A DNA stretch of 58,379 bases from an uncultured Bacteroidales bacterium (GTDB lineage: Bacteria; Bacteroidota; Bacteroidia; Bacteroidales; Bacteroidaceae). Where the stretch lies: the NCBI GenBank assembly GCA_902760345.1, contig CACWFY010000026.1:1-58379 (forward strand), given 5' to 3'. This document shows, piece after piece, positions 50,415 to 58,379 of the stretch. Each line of letters begins with the position of its first letter. Position 1 is the stretch's first letter. Under the pieces are notes generated by a model, which did not search any database, was not told the origin of the DNA, and was given only the letters and a program-made list of their open reading frames with translations. A program made the position numbers and the translations under genes.

Positions 50415-52013
50415 ATGGAAAGAAAGTACATTTTCGTAACAGGCGGCGTGGTTTCTTCACTTGGTAAAGGAATCATTTCTGCCAGTATCGGTAAGTTGCT
50501 GCAAGCACGCGGCTACAAAGTAACAATACAGAAGTTTGACCCCTACATTAACATTGACCCAGGTACGCTGAACCCCTACGAGCACGGCGAGTGCTACGTG
50601 ACGGAGGACGGCTTTGAAACCGACTTGGATCTGGGTCACTACGAGCGCTTTACAGGCATACACACCACACGAAACAACTCAATAACAACCGGTCGCATCT
50701 ATAAGACGGTGATAGATCGCGAGCGCCACGGCGACTACTTGGGAAAGACCATCCAGGTGGTGCCACACATCACCGACGAGATTAAGCGCCGCATGCTGCG
50801 CGAAGACGAGCCCGAGGAGCAGCTGGACTTTGTGATAACAGAGGTGGGCGGCACCATAGGCGACATAGAGAGTGCGCCATTTATGGAAGCCATCCGACAG
50901 TTGCGCTGGCAGTTGGGGCGCAATGCGGTATGCGTACACCTTACTTATGTACCCTATCTGAAGGCAGCCGACGAGCTGAAGACCAAGCCCACTCAGCACA
51001 GCGTGAAAGAGCTGCAGGGTATGGGAATACAGCCCGACATACTGGTGCTGCGCACAGAGCGACATCTGGACGACTCGATGCGAATGAAGGTGGCATCGTT
51101 CTGCAACGTCGACCTGGAGTGCGTGGTGCAGAGCGAGGATATGCCAAGCATCTACGAGGTGCCAGTGAGCATGCAGAAGCAGGGACTCGACGCTGCCATC
51201 ATGCGTAAGATAGGTATACCCGTGGGCGAGACACCAGCCATGAAGGGCTGGCACGCCTTCCTGGCCAAGCAGCGCAACGCCACACGCGAGGTACACATCG
51301 GACTGGTAGGTAAGTACGACCTGCAGGATGCCTACAAGAGCATTCGCGAGAGCCTGAACCTGGCAGGTATCTATAATGATGTGAAGGCCAAGCTGCACTT
51401 TGTGAACAGCGAGGAGATAACCAAGCAGAACGTGGCCGAGAAGCTGCAGGGGCTGCAGGGTATCGTGGTTTGTCCAGGCTTTGGTCAGCGTGGTATCGAA
51501 GGCAAGATTATCGCAGCCGAATATACTCGCGAAAACGACATCCCCACCTTCGGCATCTGCTTAGGTATGCAGATGATGGTGATAGAGTTTGCACGCAACA
51601 TCCTGGGCTATAAGGATGCCAACAGCAGCGAGATGGACGAGAAGACGCCTCACAATGTTATCGATATGATGGAGGAGCAGAAGAACATCACCCAGATGGG
51701 TGGTACCATGCGACTGGGCGCCTACGAGTGCGAGCTGCTGAAGGGCAGTCGCGTTTACGAGGCCTATGGCGAAGAGACACTGATAAAAGAGCGCCATCGC
51801 CACCGCTACGAGTTCAACAACAAGTATCAGGAGGAGTTCGAGAAGAACGGTATGAAGTGCGTGGGCATTAACCCAGCCGCCAACCTGGTAGAAATCGTTG
51901 AGATACCTGAGAAGAGATGGTACATTGGAACCCAGTTCCACCCAGAGTACTCATCGACAGTACTGAACCCACATCCACTGTTTATGAGCTTCGTAAAAGC
52001 GTGCACGCTTTAA
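50415..52013 (+). CDS. pyrG: CTP synthase
   Basis: About 532 residues from ATG at 50415 (MERKYIFVTGGVVSSLGKGI). It aminates UTP to CTP with ATP and glutamine. The synthetase half has the P-loop just quoted, DPYINIDPGTLNPYEHGECY and EVGGTIGDIES; the class I glutaminase half has the nucleophile in FGICLGMQMM and the His/Glu pair in GTQFHPEYSST. It starts the plus-strand series pyrG-purF-carA-carB. Confidence 0.97.
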   Translation: MERKYIFVTGGVVSSLGKGIISASIGKLLQARGYKVTIQKFDPYINIDPGTLNPYEHGECYVTEDGFETDLDLGHYERFTGIHTTRNNSITTGRIYKTVIDRERHGDYLGKTIQVVPHITDEIKRRMLREDEPEEQLDFVITEVGGTIGDIESAPFMEAIRQLRWQLGRNAVCVHLTYVPYLKAADELKTKPTQHSVKELQGMGIQPDILVLRTERHLDDSMRMKVASFCNVDLECVVQSEDMPSIYEVPVSMQKQGLDAAIMRKIGIPVGETPAMKGWHAFLAKQRNATREVHIGLVGKYDLQDAYKSIRESLNLAGIYNDVKAKLHFVNSEEITKQNVAEKLQGLQGIVVCPGFGQRGIEGKIIAAEYTRENDIPTFGICLGMQMMVIEFARNILGYKDANSSEMDEKTPHNVIDMMEEQKNITQMGGTMRLGAYECELLKGSRVYEAYGEETLIKERHRHRYEFNNKYQEEFEKNGMKCVGINPAANLVEIVEIPEKRWYIGTQFHPEYSSTVLNPHPLFMSFVKACTL

Positions 52014-52041
52014 TTGAAAATGGAAAATTGAAAATTGAAAA
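52014..52041. repeat. Heptamer array TTGAAAA (4 units) between pyrG and purF
   Basis: Units ttgaaaa, tggaaaa, ttgaaaa, ttgaaaa. It begins right at the pyrG stop codon and ends four bases before the purF ATG. Confidence 0.85.
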
Positions 52042-52045
52042 TTAA

Positions 52046-53803
52046 ATGGAACAGCTGAAGCACGAATGCGGCGTGGCAATGATAAGATTGCTGAAGCCAC
52101 TTGACTACTTCGAGAAGAAATACGGCACTTGGGCCTACGGTTTTAACAAGCTCTACCTGATGATGGAGAAGCAGCACAACCGTGGACAGGAAGGCGCAGG
52201 ACTTGCCACAGTATGCCTGAACAAGCAGCCTGGAACAGAGTATATGTTCCGCGAGAAGGCCGAGGGCAAGAATGCCATCACAGAGATTTTTTCGCGCGTG
52301 ACGGAGGAGATGGCAGGCGAGCTCTATATGGGACACCTGCGCTACTCTACCACAGGCAAGAGTGGACTGACGTTTGTTCACCCCTTCCTACGTCGCAATA
52401 ACTGGCGAGCCAAGAACCTGTGTCTGTGTGGAAACTTCAACATGACCAATATAGACGAAGTATTCGATTTCCTCACAGCGCAGGGGCAATCGCCACGTAT
52501 CTATGGCGACTCGTACATCACCCTCGAGCTGATGGGACACCGCTTGGATCGCGAGGTGGAACGACTTTACCAGGAGGCTCGCGACAAGGGGCTGGAGAGC
52601 ATCGACATCACCAACTATATAGACGATAATGTAGAGATGGCCAACGTGCTGAAGACCACCATGATACACTACGATGGCGGCTACGTGATGTGCGGACTGA
52701 CCGGCAGCGGCGAGATGTTTGCCGTGCGCGACCCATGGGGCATACGTCCGGCTTTCTTCTATCGTGACGAAGAGCTGATAGCGCTGGCCAGCGAGCGCCC
52801 TGTGCTACAGACCACTTTCGATGTGGATCGCGAAAAGGTGGTTGAGTTGAAGCCTGGTCAGGCACTCATCGTTCACAAGAATGGCGAGAGTCGCCTGGAG
52901 CAGATTATGCCAGCCCAGCAGCTGAGCGCCTGCTCGTTCGAGCGCATCTACTTCAGTCGTGGTTCCGATTGCGACATCTATCAGGAGCGCAAGCGCCTGG
53001 GTGAGCAGCTGACACCTGCCATCATGAAAGCCATCGATGGCGATGTAGACCACACGGTATTCTCATACATCCCTAACACAGCCGAGGTGGCCTACTACGG
53101 CATGACCGACGGCGTGCGCAAGCTGCATGGCGACGTGAGGACAGAAAAGGTGGTGTGGAAGGACATTAAGCTGCGCACCTTTATATCGGCCAATACAGAG
53201 CGTAACGACCTGGCAGCCCACGTGTACGATATCAGCTACGGATCGCTGACACCCAATGTGGATAATCTGGTGATTATCGACGACTCCATCGTTCGAGGCA
53301 CCACGCTGAAAGAGAGTATCTTTAAGATTCTGGACCGTCTGCACCCCAAGAAGATTGTGATGGTGAGCAGTTCGCCACAGATTCGCTATCCTGACTACTA
53401 TGGCATAGACATGGCCCGACTGGAGGAGTTCTGTGCCTTCCGTGCCACCATGGCGCTGATAGAGGAGCGAGGCATGTGGCAGTTGGTGAACGACACCTAC
53501 CTGGCCTGCAAAGAGGAGATAAAGAATCAGGGAGGCGCTCTGATTAACCGTGTTCGTGCCCTCTACGAACCGTTTACTGTGGAGGAAATCAACCAGAAGA
53601 TCGTAGAGATGTTACGCCCCCAAGGTATGCAGGCACCCGTCGAACTCGTGTTCCAGAGCATCGAGGGACTGCACCATGCCTGTCCCAACCATCCTGGCGA
53701 CTGGTACTTTACGGGCCACTATCCCACGCCTGGCGGCACACGTCTCTGCAACAAGGCATTTGTGAATTATATTGATAGCAAACTAAAAAACAATATTAAA
53801 TGA
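52046..53803 (+). CDS. purF: Amidophosphoribosyltransferase
   Basis: A 585-residue enzyme for the first step of purine synthesis. Start MEQLKHECGVAMIRL puts the nucleophile Cys at residue 8. The glutaminase domain has RGQEGAGLAT and GHLRYSTTGKSG; the phosphoribosyltransferase domain has the PRPP loop LVIIDDSIVRGTTLKES near 405-420. It is longer than the E. coli enzyme, with insertions common in Bacteroidota. It overlaps the carA start by four bases. No iron-sulfur cysteine pattern was sought in detail. Confidence 0.93.
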   Translation: MEQLKHECGVAMIRLLKPLDYFEKKYGTWAYGFNKLYLMMEKQHNRGQEGAGLATVCLNKQPGTEYMFREKAEGKNAITEIFSRVTEEMAGELYMGHLRYSTTGKSGLTFVHPFLRRNNWRAKNLCLCGNFNMTNIDEVFDFLTAQGQSPRIYGDSYITLELMGHRLDREVERLYQEARDKGLESIDITNYIDDNVEMANVLKTTMIHYDGGYVMCGLTGSGEMFAVRDPWGIRPAFFYRDEELIALASERPVLQTTFDVDREKVVELKPGQALIVHKNGESRLEQIMPAQQLSACSFERIYFSRGSDCDIYQERKRLGEQLTPAIMKAIDGDVDHTVFSYIPNTAEVAYYGMTDGVRKLHGDVRTEKVVWKDIKLRTFISANTERNDLAAHVYDISYGSLTPNVDNLVIIDDSIVRGTTLKESIFKILDRLHPKKIVMVSSSPQIRYPDYYGIDMARLEEFCAFRATMALIEERGMWQLVNDTYLACKEEIKNQGGALINRVRALYEPFTVEEINQKIVEMLRPQGMQAPVELVFQSIEGLHHACPNHPGDWYFTGHYPTPGGTRLCNKAFVNYIDSKLKNNIK

Positions 53804-54906
53804 TGATGAGAGAAGCAAGATTGAAACTCAGCGACGGAACGGTATTCTGCGGACGCTCGTTCGGCTACGAGACAGCAGTCGAGGGCGAGGTCGTATTCAA
53901 TACCGCCATGTCGGGGTATCCAGAGAGTCTGACTGACCCCAGCTATGCCGGTCAGATTCTGGTAACGACATTTCCGTTGATTGGTAACTACGGCGTACCT
54001 GACACAGGCATCGGCAGCAATGGCCTCCCCCTGTTCATGGAGAGCGACCGTATTCATGCAAAGGCATTAGTTGTGTCCGACTATAGCGAACAGTATAGTC
54101 ACTGGAATGCGAAGGAGTCGCTGGCCTCGTGGCTGAAGCGCGAAAAGGTGCCCGGCATTACGGGTATCGACACCCGCCGTCTGACAAAGGTTCTGCGCGA
54201 GCATGGCGTGATGATGGGGAAGATAAGCCTCACCCCCGACCTATCCCCGAAGGGCGAGGGGAGTGATGACACCCAAGACTACGGCTCCGTAAACTGGGTG
54301 GAGAAGGTGAGCTGCAAGGATGTCATCACCTATCAACCCGATGGCAAAAAGAAAAAGCGCGTAGTGCTGGTCGACTGCGGTGTGAAGGCCAACATCATCC
54401 GCAGCCTGATACGTCGTGGCATTGAGGTGGTACGCGTGCCCTGGGATTACGACTTCAACGAGTTAGCGTTCGACGGACTGTTCCTTGCCAACGGTCCTGG
54501 CGACCCGGAGCAATGCAGCAAGACGGTAGCAAATATCCGCACATTCCTAAACAACAAGAACGTGCGTCCCTGTATGGGCATCTGTCTTGGCAACCAACTG
54601 CTGGCACGTGCCGCAGGAGCCAAGACCTACAAGCTGAAGTACGGTCACCGTAGTCACAACCAACCCGTACAGCGCGTAAGCTCGACACAGTGCTTTATCA
54701 CCTCTCAGAATCACGGCTATGCGGTAGATGCCAATACATTGCCTGCCGACTGGGAGCCCCTCTTCGTAAACATGAACGACGGATCGAACGAGGGTATCCG
54801 TCACAAGACGAACCCCTGGATGTCGGCACAGTTCCACCCTGAGGCCTGCAGCGGTCCTGTGGATACAGAGTTCTTGTTTGATGAATTTGTAAAAATGTTA
54901 GGATGA
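53800..54906 (+). CDS. carA: Carbamoyl-phosphate synthase small subunit
   Basis: A 368-residue glutaminase subunit that feeds ammonia to CarB for arginine and pyrimidine synthesis. N-terminal domain: [52 protein letters not shown]. Class I glutaminase: [12 protein letters not shown], nucleophile in [12 protein letters not shown], and [21 protein letters not shown] short extra segment [13 protein letters not shown] near residue 145 is encoded by a GC-rich palindromic insert. Starts inside purF and its stop overlaps carB, so the three are translationally linked. Confidence 0.95.
   Translation: MMMREARLKLSDGTVFCGRSFGYETAVEGEVVFNTAMSGYPESLTDPSYAGQILVTTFPLIGNYGVPDTGIGSNGLPLFMESDRIHAKALVVSDYSEQYSHWNAKESLASWLKREKVPGITGIDTRRLTKVLREHGVMMGKISLTPDLSPKGEGSDDTQDYGSVNWVEKVSCKDVITYQPDGKKKKRVVLVDCGVKANIIRSLIRRGIEVVRVPWDYDFNELAFDGLFLANGPGDPEQCSKTVANIRTFLNNKNVRPCMGICLGNQLLARAAGAKTYKLKYGHRSHNQPVQRVSSTQCFITSQNHGYAVDANTLPADWEPLFVNMNDGSNEGIRHKTNPWMSAQFHPEACSGPVDTEFLFDEFVKMLG
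54228..54263 (+). repeat. GC-rich palindromic insert in carA (SPKGEG type)
   Basis: CCCCGAAGGGCGAGGGG and its flanks encode [11 protein letters not shown] in a loop of CarA. Similar SPKGEG-coding inserts are known to me from other bacterial proteins. It is different from the heptamer arrays. Confidence 0.5.
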
Positions 54907-56600
54907 TGGATAAGAATATCAAGAAAGTACTCCTGTTGGGTTCAGGAGCATTAAAGATAGGACAAGCAGGCGAGTTCGACTACAGTGGTGCACAGGCGCT
55001 GAAGGCCCTGAAGGAAGAGGGCATCCATTCGGTGCTGATTAACCCCAATATCGCCACCGTGCAGACCTCAAAAGATGTGGCCGACACCGTCTATTTCCAA
55101 CCTGTAACCCCAGAGTTCGTCGAGCGTGTCATTGAGAAAGAGCATCCTGACGGCATCCTGCTCTCATTCGGTGGTCAGACGGCCTTGAACTGTGGTGTGG
55201 AGCTATACGAGAAAGGTGTGTTAGAGAAGTATGGCGTCAAGGTATTAGGAACGCCCGTACAGGCCATCATCGACACTGAAGACCGCGACCTGTTTGTGAA
55301 GCGACTCGACGAGATTGGCGTCAAGACCATCAAGAGCGAGGCATGCAGCACAGTGGAAGAGGTACAAAAGGCAGCTCACGCACTGGGATTCCCCGTCATT
55401 CTGCGTGCCGCCTATGCCCTTGGCGGTCTGGGCTCCGGCTTCTGCGACAATGAGGAGGAACTTTTATCGCAGGCCGAGGAGGCTTTCTCGTTCTCGCCCC
55501 AAGTGCTCGTCGAGAAGTCGCTCAAGGGCTGGAAGGAAATAGAATACGAGGTGGTGCGCGACCAGTACGACAACTGTATCACCGTTTGTAATATGGAGAA
55601 CTTCGACCCGCTGGGCATCCATACGGGCGAATCCATCGTCGTTGCCCCCTCGCAGACGCTGACCAACAGCGAGTATCACAAGTTGCGCGCACTGGCCATC
55701 AAAATCATCCGTCACATCGGCATCGTCGGCGAGTGTAACGTACAGTATGCTCTCGACCCCAACAGCGAGGACTATCGCGTCATTGAGGTCAACGCCCGTC
55801 TAAGCCGTTCGTCAGCACTCGCCTCGAAGGCCACCGGCTATCCCTTGGCCTTTGTTGCCGCCAAGCTCGGACTCGGCTACGGACTCTTCGAGCTGAAAAA
55901 CAGCGTTACCAAGACCACCAGCGCCTTCTTCGAACCTGCCCTCGACTATGTGGTAGTAAAGATTCCCCGTTGGGACCTCACCAAGTTCCACGGCGTGAAG
56001 CGCGAGCTCGGTTCGGCGATGAAGAGCGTCGGCGAGGTGATGGCCATCGGCCGTACCTTCGAGGAGGCCATACAAAAGGGTCTGCGCATGATTGGTCAGG
56101 GCATGCATGGCTTCGTAGAAAACCACGAGATCAAGATAGCCAATATCCAGAAGTCGCTGCATGAACCGACAGACATGCGTATCTTCGTCGTTTCCAAGGC
56201 GCTGAAGATGGGCTATACCGTCGAACAGATTCATCAGCTGACAAAGATCGACCGCTGGTTCCTGCAGAAGCTACAGCACATCGTCGACATCGACCAGCAG
56301 CTGAACGAGAACACTCTCATCTCCGAGATATCAGAGTTTATGGAACCCAGCGAGTTCCTGGAATACCTGCGCTCGCCAGAAGTCTTCCACCTATTGCGTG
56401 CAGCCAAGATCTATGGCTTCTCTGACTTCCAGATAGCTCGCGCCATCGGCTTGGAGAGCCGCATGAAGATGGAGCAGGCCGGACTGTTGGTCCGCAAGTG
56501 GAGAAAGGAACTGGGCATCGTGCCTACCGTCAGTCAGATAGACACCCTGGCAGCGGAATACCCCGCACAAACCAACTATCTATACCTATCTTACCAGTAA
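54903..56600 (+). CDS. carB: Carbamoyl-phosphate synthase large subunit, first half only
   Basis: A 565-residue product where full CarB has about 1070. Present: the N-terminal ATP-grasp half that makes carboxyphosphate ([77 protein letters not shown]) and the oligomerisation domain ([20 protein letters not shown]). The frame ends at [17 protein letters not shown], exactly where the linker to the second half begins. The second ATP-grasp half and the allosteric domain are not found in the following 1.7 kb. It is either a truncated gene or a split CarB whose other half is elsewhere. Work on E. coli and mammalian enzymes showed that single halves can act as homodimers, so function is not excluded. 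Confidence 0.9.
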   Translation: MMDKNIKKVLLLGSGALKIGQAGEFDYSGAQALKALKEEGIHSVLINPNIATVQTSKDVADTVYFQPVTPEFVERVIEKEHPDGILLSFGGQTALNCGVELYEKGVLEKYGVKVLGTPVQAIIDTEDRDLFVKRLDEIGVKTIKSEACSTVEEVQKAAHALGFPVILRAAYALGGLGSGFCDNEEELLSQAEEAFSFSPQVLVEKSLKGWKEIEYEVVRDQYDNCITVCNMENFDPLGIHTGESIVVAPSQTLTNSEYHKLRALAIKIIRHIGIVGECNVQYALDPNSEDYRVIEVNARLSRSSALASKATGYPLAFVAAKLGLGYGLFELKNSVTKTTSAFFEPALDYVVVKIPRWDLTKFHGVKRELGSAMKSVGEVMAIGRTFEEAIQKGLRMIGQGMHGFVENHEIKIANIQKSLHEPTDMRIFVVSKALKMGYTVEQIHQLTKIDRWFLQKLQHIVDIDQQLNENTLISEISEFMEPSEFLEYLRSPEVFHLLRAAKIYGFSDFQIARAIGLESRMKMEQAGLLVRKWRKELGIVPTVSQIDTLAAEYPAQTNYLYLSYQ

Positions 56601-56607
56601 AAGAGTT

Positions 56608-56634
56608 GGGGGCCGCGCAGATTGCGCAGTCCCC
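56608..56634 (+). terminator. Possible terminator hairpin after carB
   Basis: GGGG-CC-GCGC-AGATT-GCGC-AGT-CCCC can form a stem with small internal mismatches, followed by ATTTCT, eight bases after the carB stop codon. No strong T run. Confidence 0.4.
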
Positions 56635-56663
56635 ATTTCTAGTGTAATCGTTAGGTCTGTCTT

Positions 56664-57017
56664 TTATCTCTTTCGCTTGATGGTCACCGTCTGACCCTTG
56701 TGGATGTAGACACCCGGCTGTGTAGGCTTGCGACCGATCTTGATGCCTTGCAGCGTCCACCAGTCGGCGTCATCATCGGCAGCAGCAGCGGCAGCGATAG
56801 AGCGGATGGCGGTGGCATCGATGTCGAGCACGTAGGGTTCGTCGAGCGTGCCGTAGGCGGCATCGCTGATGAACGACAGGCTGTTGTCAACCGTGTACTC
56901 CTCGCCGTCGACCCAGACGCGCAGCTCCATCTTCTTCTGGCTGTCGTCCTCCGACGAGCCCATGACGGTCAGGAAGTAGTGGCTCTTGTTGCAAGCGAGG
57001 GCGACGAAAACGACACT
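56664..57017 (-). pseudogene. C-terminal remnant of a secreted surface protein
   Basis: The frame reads VVFVALACNKSHYFLTVMGS, then RVWVDGEEYTVDNSLSFISD and ends DWWTLQGIKIGRKPTQPGVY with IHKGQTVTIKRKR. The final part is the type of tail (LQG..V..PxxGxYI..GxxVxxK) seen at the C-terminus of large secreted Bacteroidota proteins. There is no plausible start: the Met at 56963 lies inside the conserved run. The homology stops at a heptamer-like repeat (cttggta twice, 57016-57029). It looks like the end of a gene whose front was lost. Confidence 0.6.
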
Positions 57018-57036
57018 TGGTACTTGGTACTTAAAA
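57016..57036. repeat. Short heptamer repeat CTTGGTA (2-3 units)
   Basis: Units cttggta, cttggta, cttaaaa at the broken edge of the surface-protein remnant and next to the terminator of the amidase cluster. Confidence 0.55.
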
Positions 57037-57070
57037 CCGCCCCAAGCGTGTATTTACTTGCTTGGAGCGG
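57033..57070 (-). terminator. Terminator after the amidase gene cluster
   Basis: On the minus strand CCGCTCCAAGC pairs with GCTTGGGGCGG (11 bp including one G-U) around a 12-base loop, followed by TTTTAA. It lies 35 bases after the amidase stop. Confidence 0.7.
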
Positions 57071-57104
57071 CATTTGATACAGTAACTAAAAAAAGTGGTT
57101 AAAC

Positions 57105-57572
57105 TTAAATAAGTGGTTCGCCGGTGATGTCTTTATAACATCGTGCGGCATTGAAGCTCGGGCAGGCGGTGGCTGCGAAGTCGCGATGTCCGCATATCTC
57201 TGCATCTGGCCATACTGCCTTGAGTGTCTGCAAGACGGCCTCCAGTGCCAGCTTCTGCTGTGGTGTGCGGGTGTCGCACATTTCGTACTCGCAATTGACG
57301 CCACCGATGTAGCAGATGCCGATGCTGTCATTATTGCGGCCACAGGCTCCGCAGTGAGCACCCTGCCATTTGATGCTGCGTCCCAGCTCTACTTTCCCAT
57401 CAAGGTCGATGACGAAGTTATAGCCTATCCCGCACCATCCGCGTTGTTTGTGCGCCCTGTCGATGTCTTTTGCTGTCAGCGGCGTGCCTTGCATCGTGCC
57501 CGACGAATGGATGATGATGTACTCGATTTCTCTTTCGTTTGGCCTTCTGGCCAGTTTTACCGGATTTCTCAT
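57105..57572 (-). CDS. N-acetylmuramoyl-L-alanine amidase (T7 lysozyme-like)
   Basis: A 155-residue amidase_2/PGRP-fold enzyme cutting the bond between muramic acid and the peptide of the cell wall. Zinc ligands are visible as in T7 lysozyme: His in YIIIHSSGT, His in GHRDFAATACPSF together with the Cys of the same motif; RGWCGIGYNFVIDLDG and GAHCGACGRNNDSIGICYIGG sections complete the fold. There is no signal peptide. The ribosome-binding AAAGG overlaps the stop codon of the gene before it, so it is translationally coupled. Such small amidases are usual in prophages and integrated elements of Bacteroidota. Confidence 0.92.
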   Translation of the reverse strand: MRNPVKLARRPNEREIEYIIIHSSGTMQGTPLTAKDIDRAHKQRGWCGIGYNFVIDLDGKVELGRSIKWQGAHCGACGRNNDSIGICYIGGVNCEYEMCDTRTPQQKLALEAVLQTLKAVWPDAEICGHRDFAATACPSFNAARCYKDITGEPLI

Positions 57573-57576
57573 AATT

Positions 57577-57924
57577 TTACCTTTTGAATTTGATTAATAA
57601 TCTGTTGTCGTTCATATTGTCTCTTACGCTGATGGTGACCACCACGCTGTTGACCAACGCCGTCGATTGTGATTGTGCATACTTAGGGTCGATGACCAAC
57701 TCGTCGAACGACAATCCCTTGTATGTGAACTGTTTCAGCAGTCCATCACAGAATCGGAACATGTAGCCTACGGGTATCTTCAGCGAGACACAGCCAGCGT
57801 CGACGTTTGCACTCATAGATATTGCATAGCTGCACAGGTCATCATGGAAGCCTTTCAGCAGCCGTACGACGGGCTGTCTTGCGCTATTCTTAGCAAAGAA
57901 TTGCGAGAGCGTGACCTTTTCCAT
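57577..57924 (-). CDS. Hypothetical protein, 115 residues
   Basis: I do not recognise this family. It starts MEKVTLSQFFAKNSARQPVV and ends RDNMNDNRLLIKFKR. Composition is that of a soluble mixed alpha/beta protein, with no signal peptide, membrane helix or cysteine motif. It starts one base after the stop of the upstream gene and ends four bases before the amidase start, so it belongs to the same small operon, probably of phage or element origin. Confidence 0.75.
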   Translation of the reverse strand: MEKVTLSQFFAKNSARQPVVRLLKGFHDDLCSYAISMSANVDAGCVSLKIPVGYMFRFCDGLLKQFTYKGLSFDELVIDPKYAQSQSTALVNSVVVTISVRDNMNDNRLLIKFKR

Positions 57925-57925
57925 A

Positions 57926-58379
57926 CTACATGATGATGAAGTCTACCAGCTTGCGGTAATTGTTTTTCTGTTTCTTCTCGATGAAGCCCGCACTCAGCCA
58001 CCTTATAATTTGGTTAGATGCCGCGTGGCCGCTGATGTCCAGACATCGCTGCACGTCGGCATTCGTGAACTCCTGCGGCAGCATAATATATGCATCTGCA
58101 TTCTTCGAGCGCTTCACACGAGGCACAAATGCCTTGTCGGCATTCTCCCATGAGTCTTGCAGCATCTGTCCGAAGTAGGCATCCTGCCATGCTACGACGC
58201 TGTTGAACATCACCTCGCTGAAGCGGAGGTCGTCGTCGGTCACTCGGCAGAGGTCGAGCACGCTGGGCAGGTCGGCCCCAGGCTTGTTGCTCTCGGCCAG
58301 CGCTCTGCGTTCCTCGATGGCACGTGTGACGATGATGGGCACGGTGAACCACTGGGCATAGAACACGGCACGGCAGCGC
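57926..58379 (-). CDS. Hypothetical protein with C-terminal winged-helix-like region (partial at right edge)
   Basis: The frame is open to the right edge of the window; the GTG at 58366 may be internal. The visible 150 residues start VFYAQWFTVPIIVTRAIEER and have a helix-rich middle (RFSEVMFNSVVAWQDAYFGQ). The C-terminal 50 residues (FTNADVQRCLDISGHAASNQ, IIRWLSAGFIEKKQKNNYRK) look like a winged helix that binds DNA. The layout resembles the end of large primase/DUF3987-type element proteins, but I am not sure. It heads the operon with the 115-residue protein and the amidase. Confidence 0.6.
   Translation of the reverse strand, partial: RCRAVFYAQWFTVPIIVTRAIEERRALAESNKPGADLPSVLDLCRVTDDDLRFSEVMFNSVVAWQDAYFGQMLQDSWENADKAFVPRVKRSKNADAYIMLPQEFTNADVQRCLDISGHAASNQIIRWLSAGFIEKKQKNNYRKLVDFIIM

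Noticed and set aside
20724-52041. Heptamer arrays as CRISPR arrays or phage attachment sites
   Set aside because: Units are 7 bp with no spacers and no cas genes; there is no integrase or element boundary beside them.

Overview
The window looks like chromosome of a Bacteroidota bacterium of the Prevotellaceae type. The evidence is a SusC/SusD pair, a hybrid two-component sensor, a type III glutamine synthetase, the DapL (LL-diaminopimelate aminotransferase) lysine route, promoters with the TAnnTTTG -7 box, and few Shine-Dalgarno sites. No rRNA, tRNA, insertion sequence or CRISPR array was seen. Both ends carry partial or accessory genes.

Layout. 1-0.5 kb: a partial hypothetical gene and a frameshifted XRE-type regulator. 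0.6-13.9 kb (minus strand): an alpha-mannoside utilisation locus read in the order GH3 remnant, GH125 exo-alpha-1,6-mannosidase, hybrid two-component regulator, SusC, SusD, two surface lipoproteins, mannose-6-phosphate isomerase. It appears to be decaying. The GH3 gene has lost nearly all of its interior. The regulator has a frameshifting deletion in its sensor and also lacks the usual membrane segment. Transport, GH125 and isomerase genes are intact. 13.9-19.4 kb: a DUF4861 protein, a CPBP protease lying between a PAP2 phosphatase gene and a second, decayed copy of that gene's 3' end, an SDR epimerase and an Fe-S aldo/keto reductase. 19.5-24.8 kb: RNase R, a SIMPL protein and a GH31 glycosidase. 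24.8-28.2 kb: a four-carbon acid sugar kinase, a PdxA-family dehydrogenase and an iron alcohol dehydrogenase.

28.2-56.6 kb is rich in nitrogen and glutamine metabolism. On the minus strand run glnB - amt - porin - amt - asnB, then glnA (GSIII) and gltBD. On the plus strand run pyrG - purF - carA - carB. Between them lie dapF-dapL, nrdDG and an aldolase/symporter pair. The glnB, glnA and gltB promoters share a core sequence and an upstream element at an almost fixed distance, which suggests one nitrogen regulon. CarB ends after its first half. 56.6-58.4 kb: a surface-protein tail remnant and a tight three-gene cluster ending in an N-acetylmuramoyl-L-alanine amidase, probably phage- or element-derived.

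The most unusual global feature is a set of short tandem arrays with a 7-bp period (two with an 8-bp period). They use at least six unrelated unit sequences. They sit between co-directional genes, sometimes supplying a stop codon, and also in frame inside conserved enzymes (RNase R, GH31, sugar-acid kinase, aldolase, GltB).

All identifications come from reading the translated sequence by eye. No database search was run.
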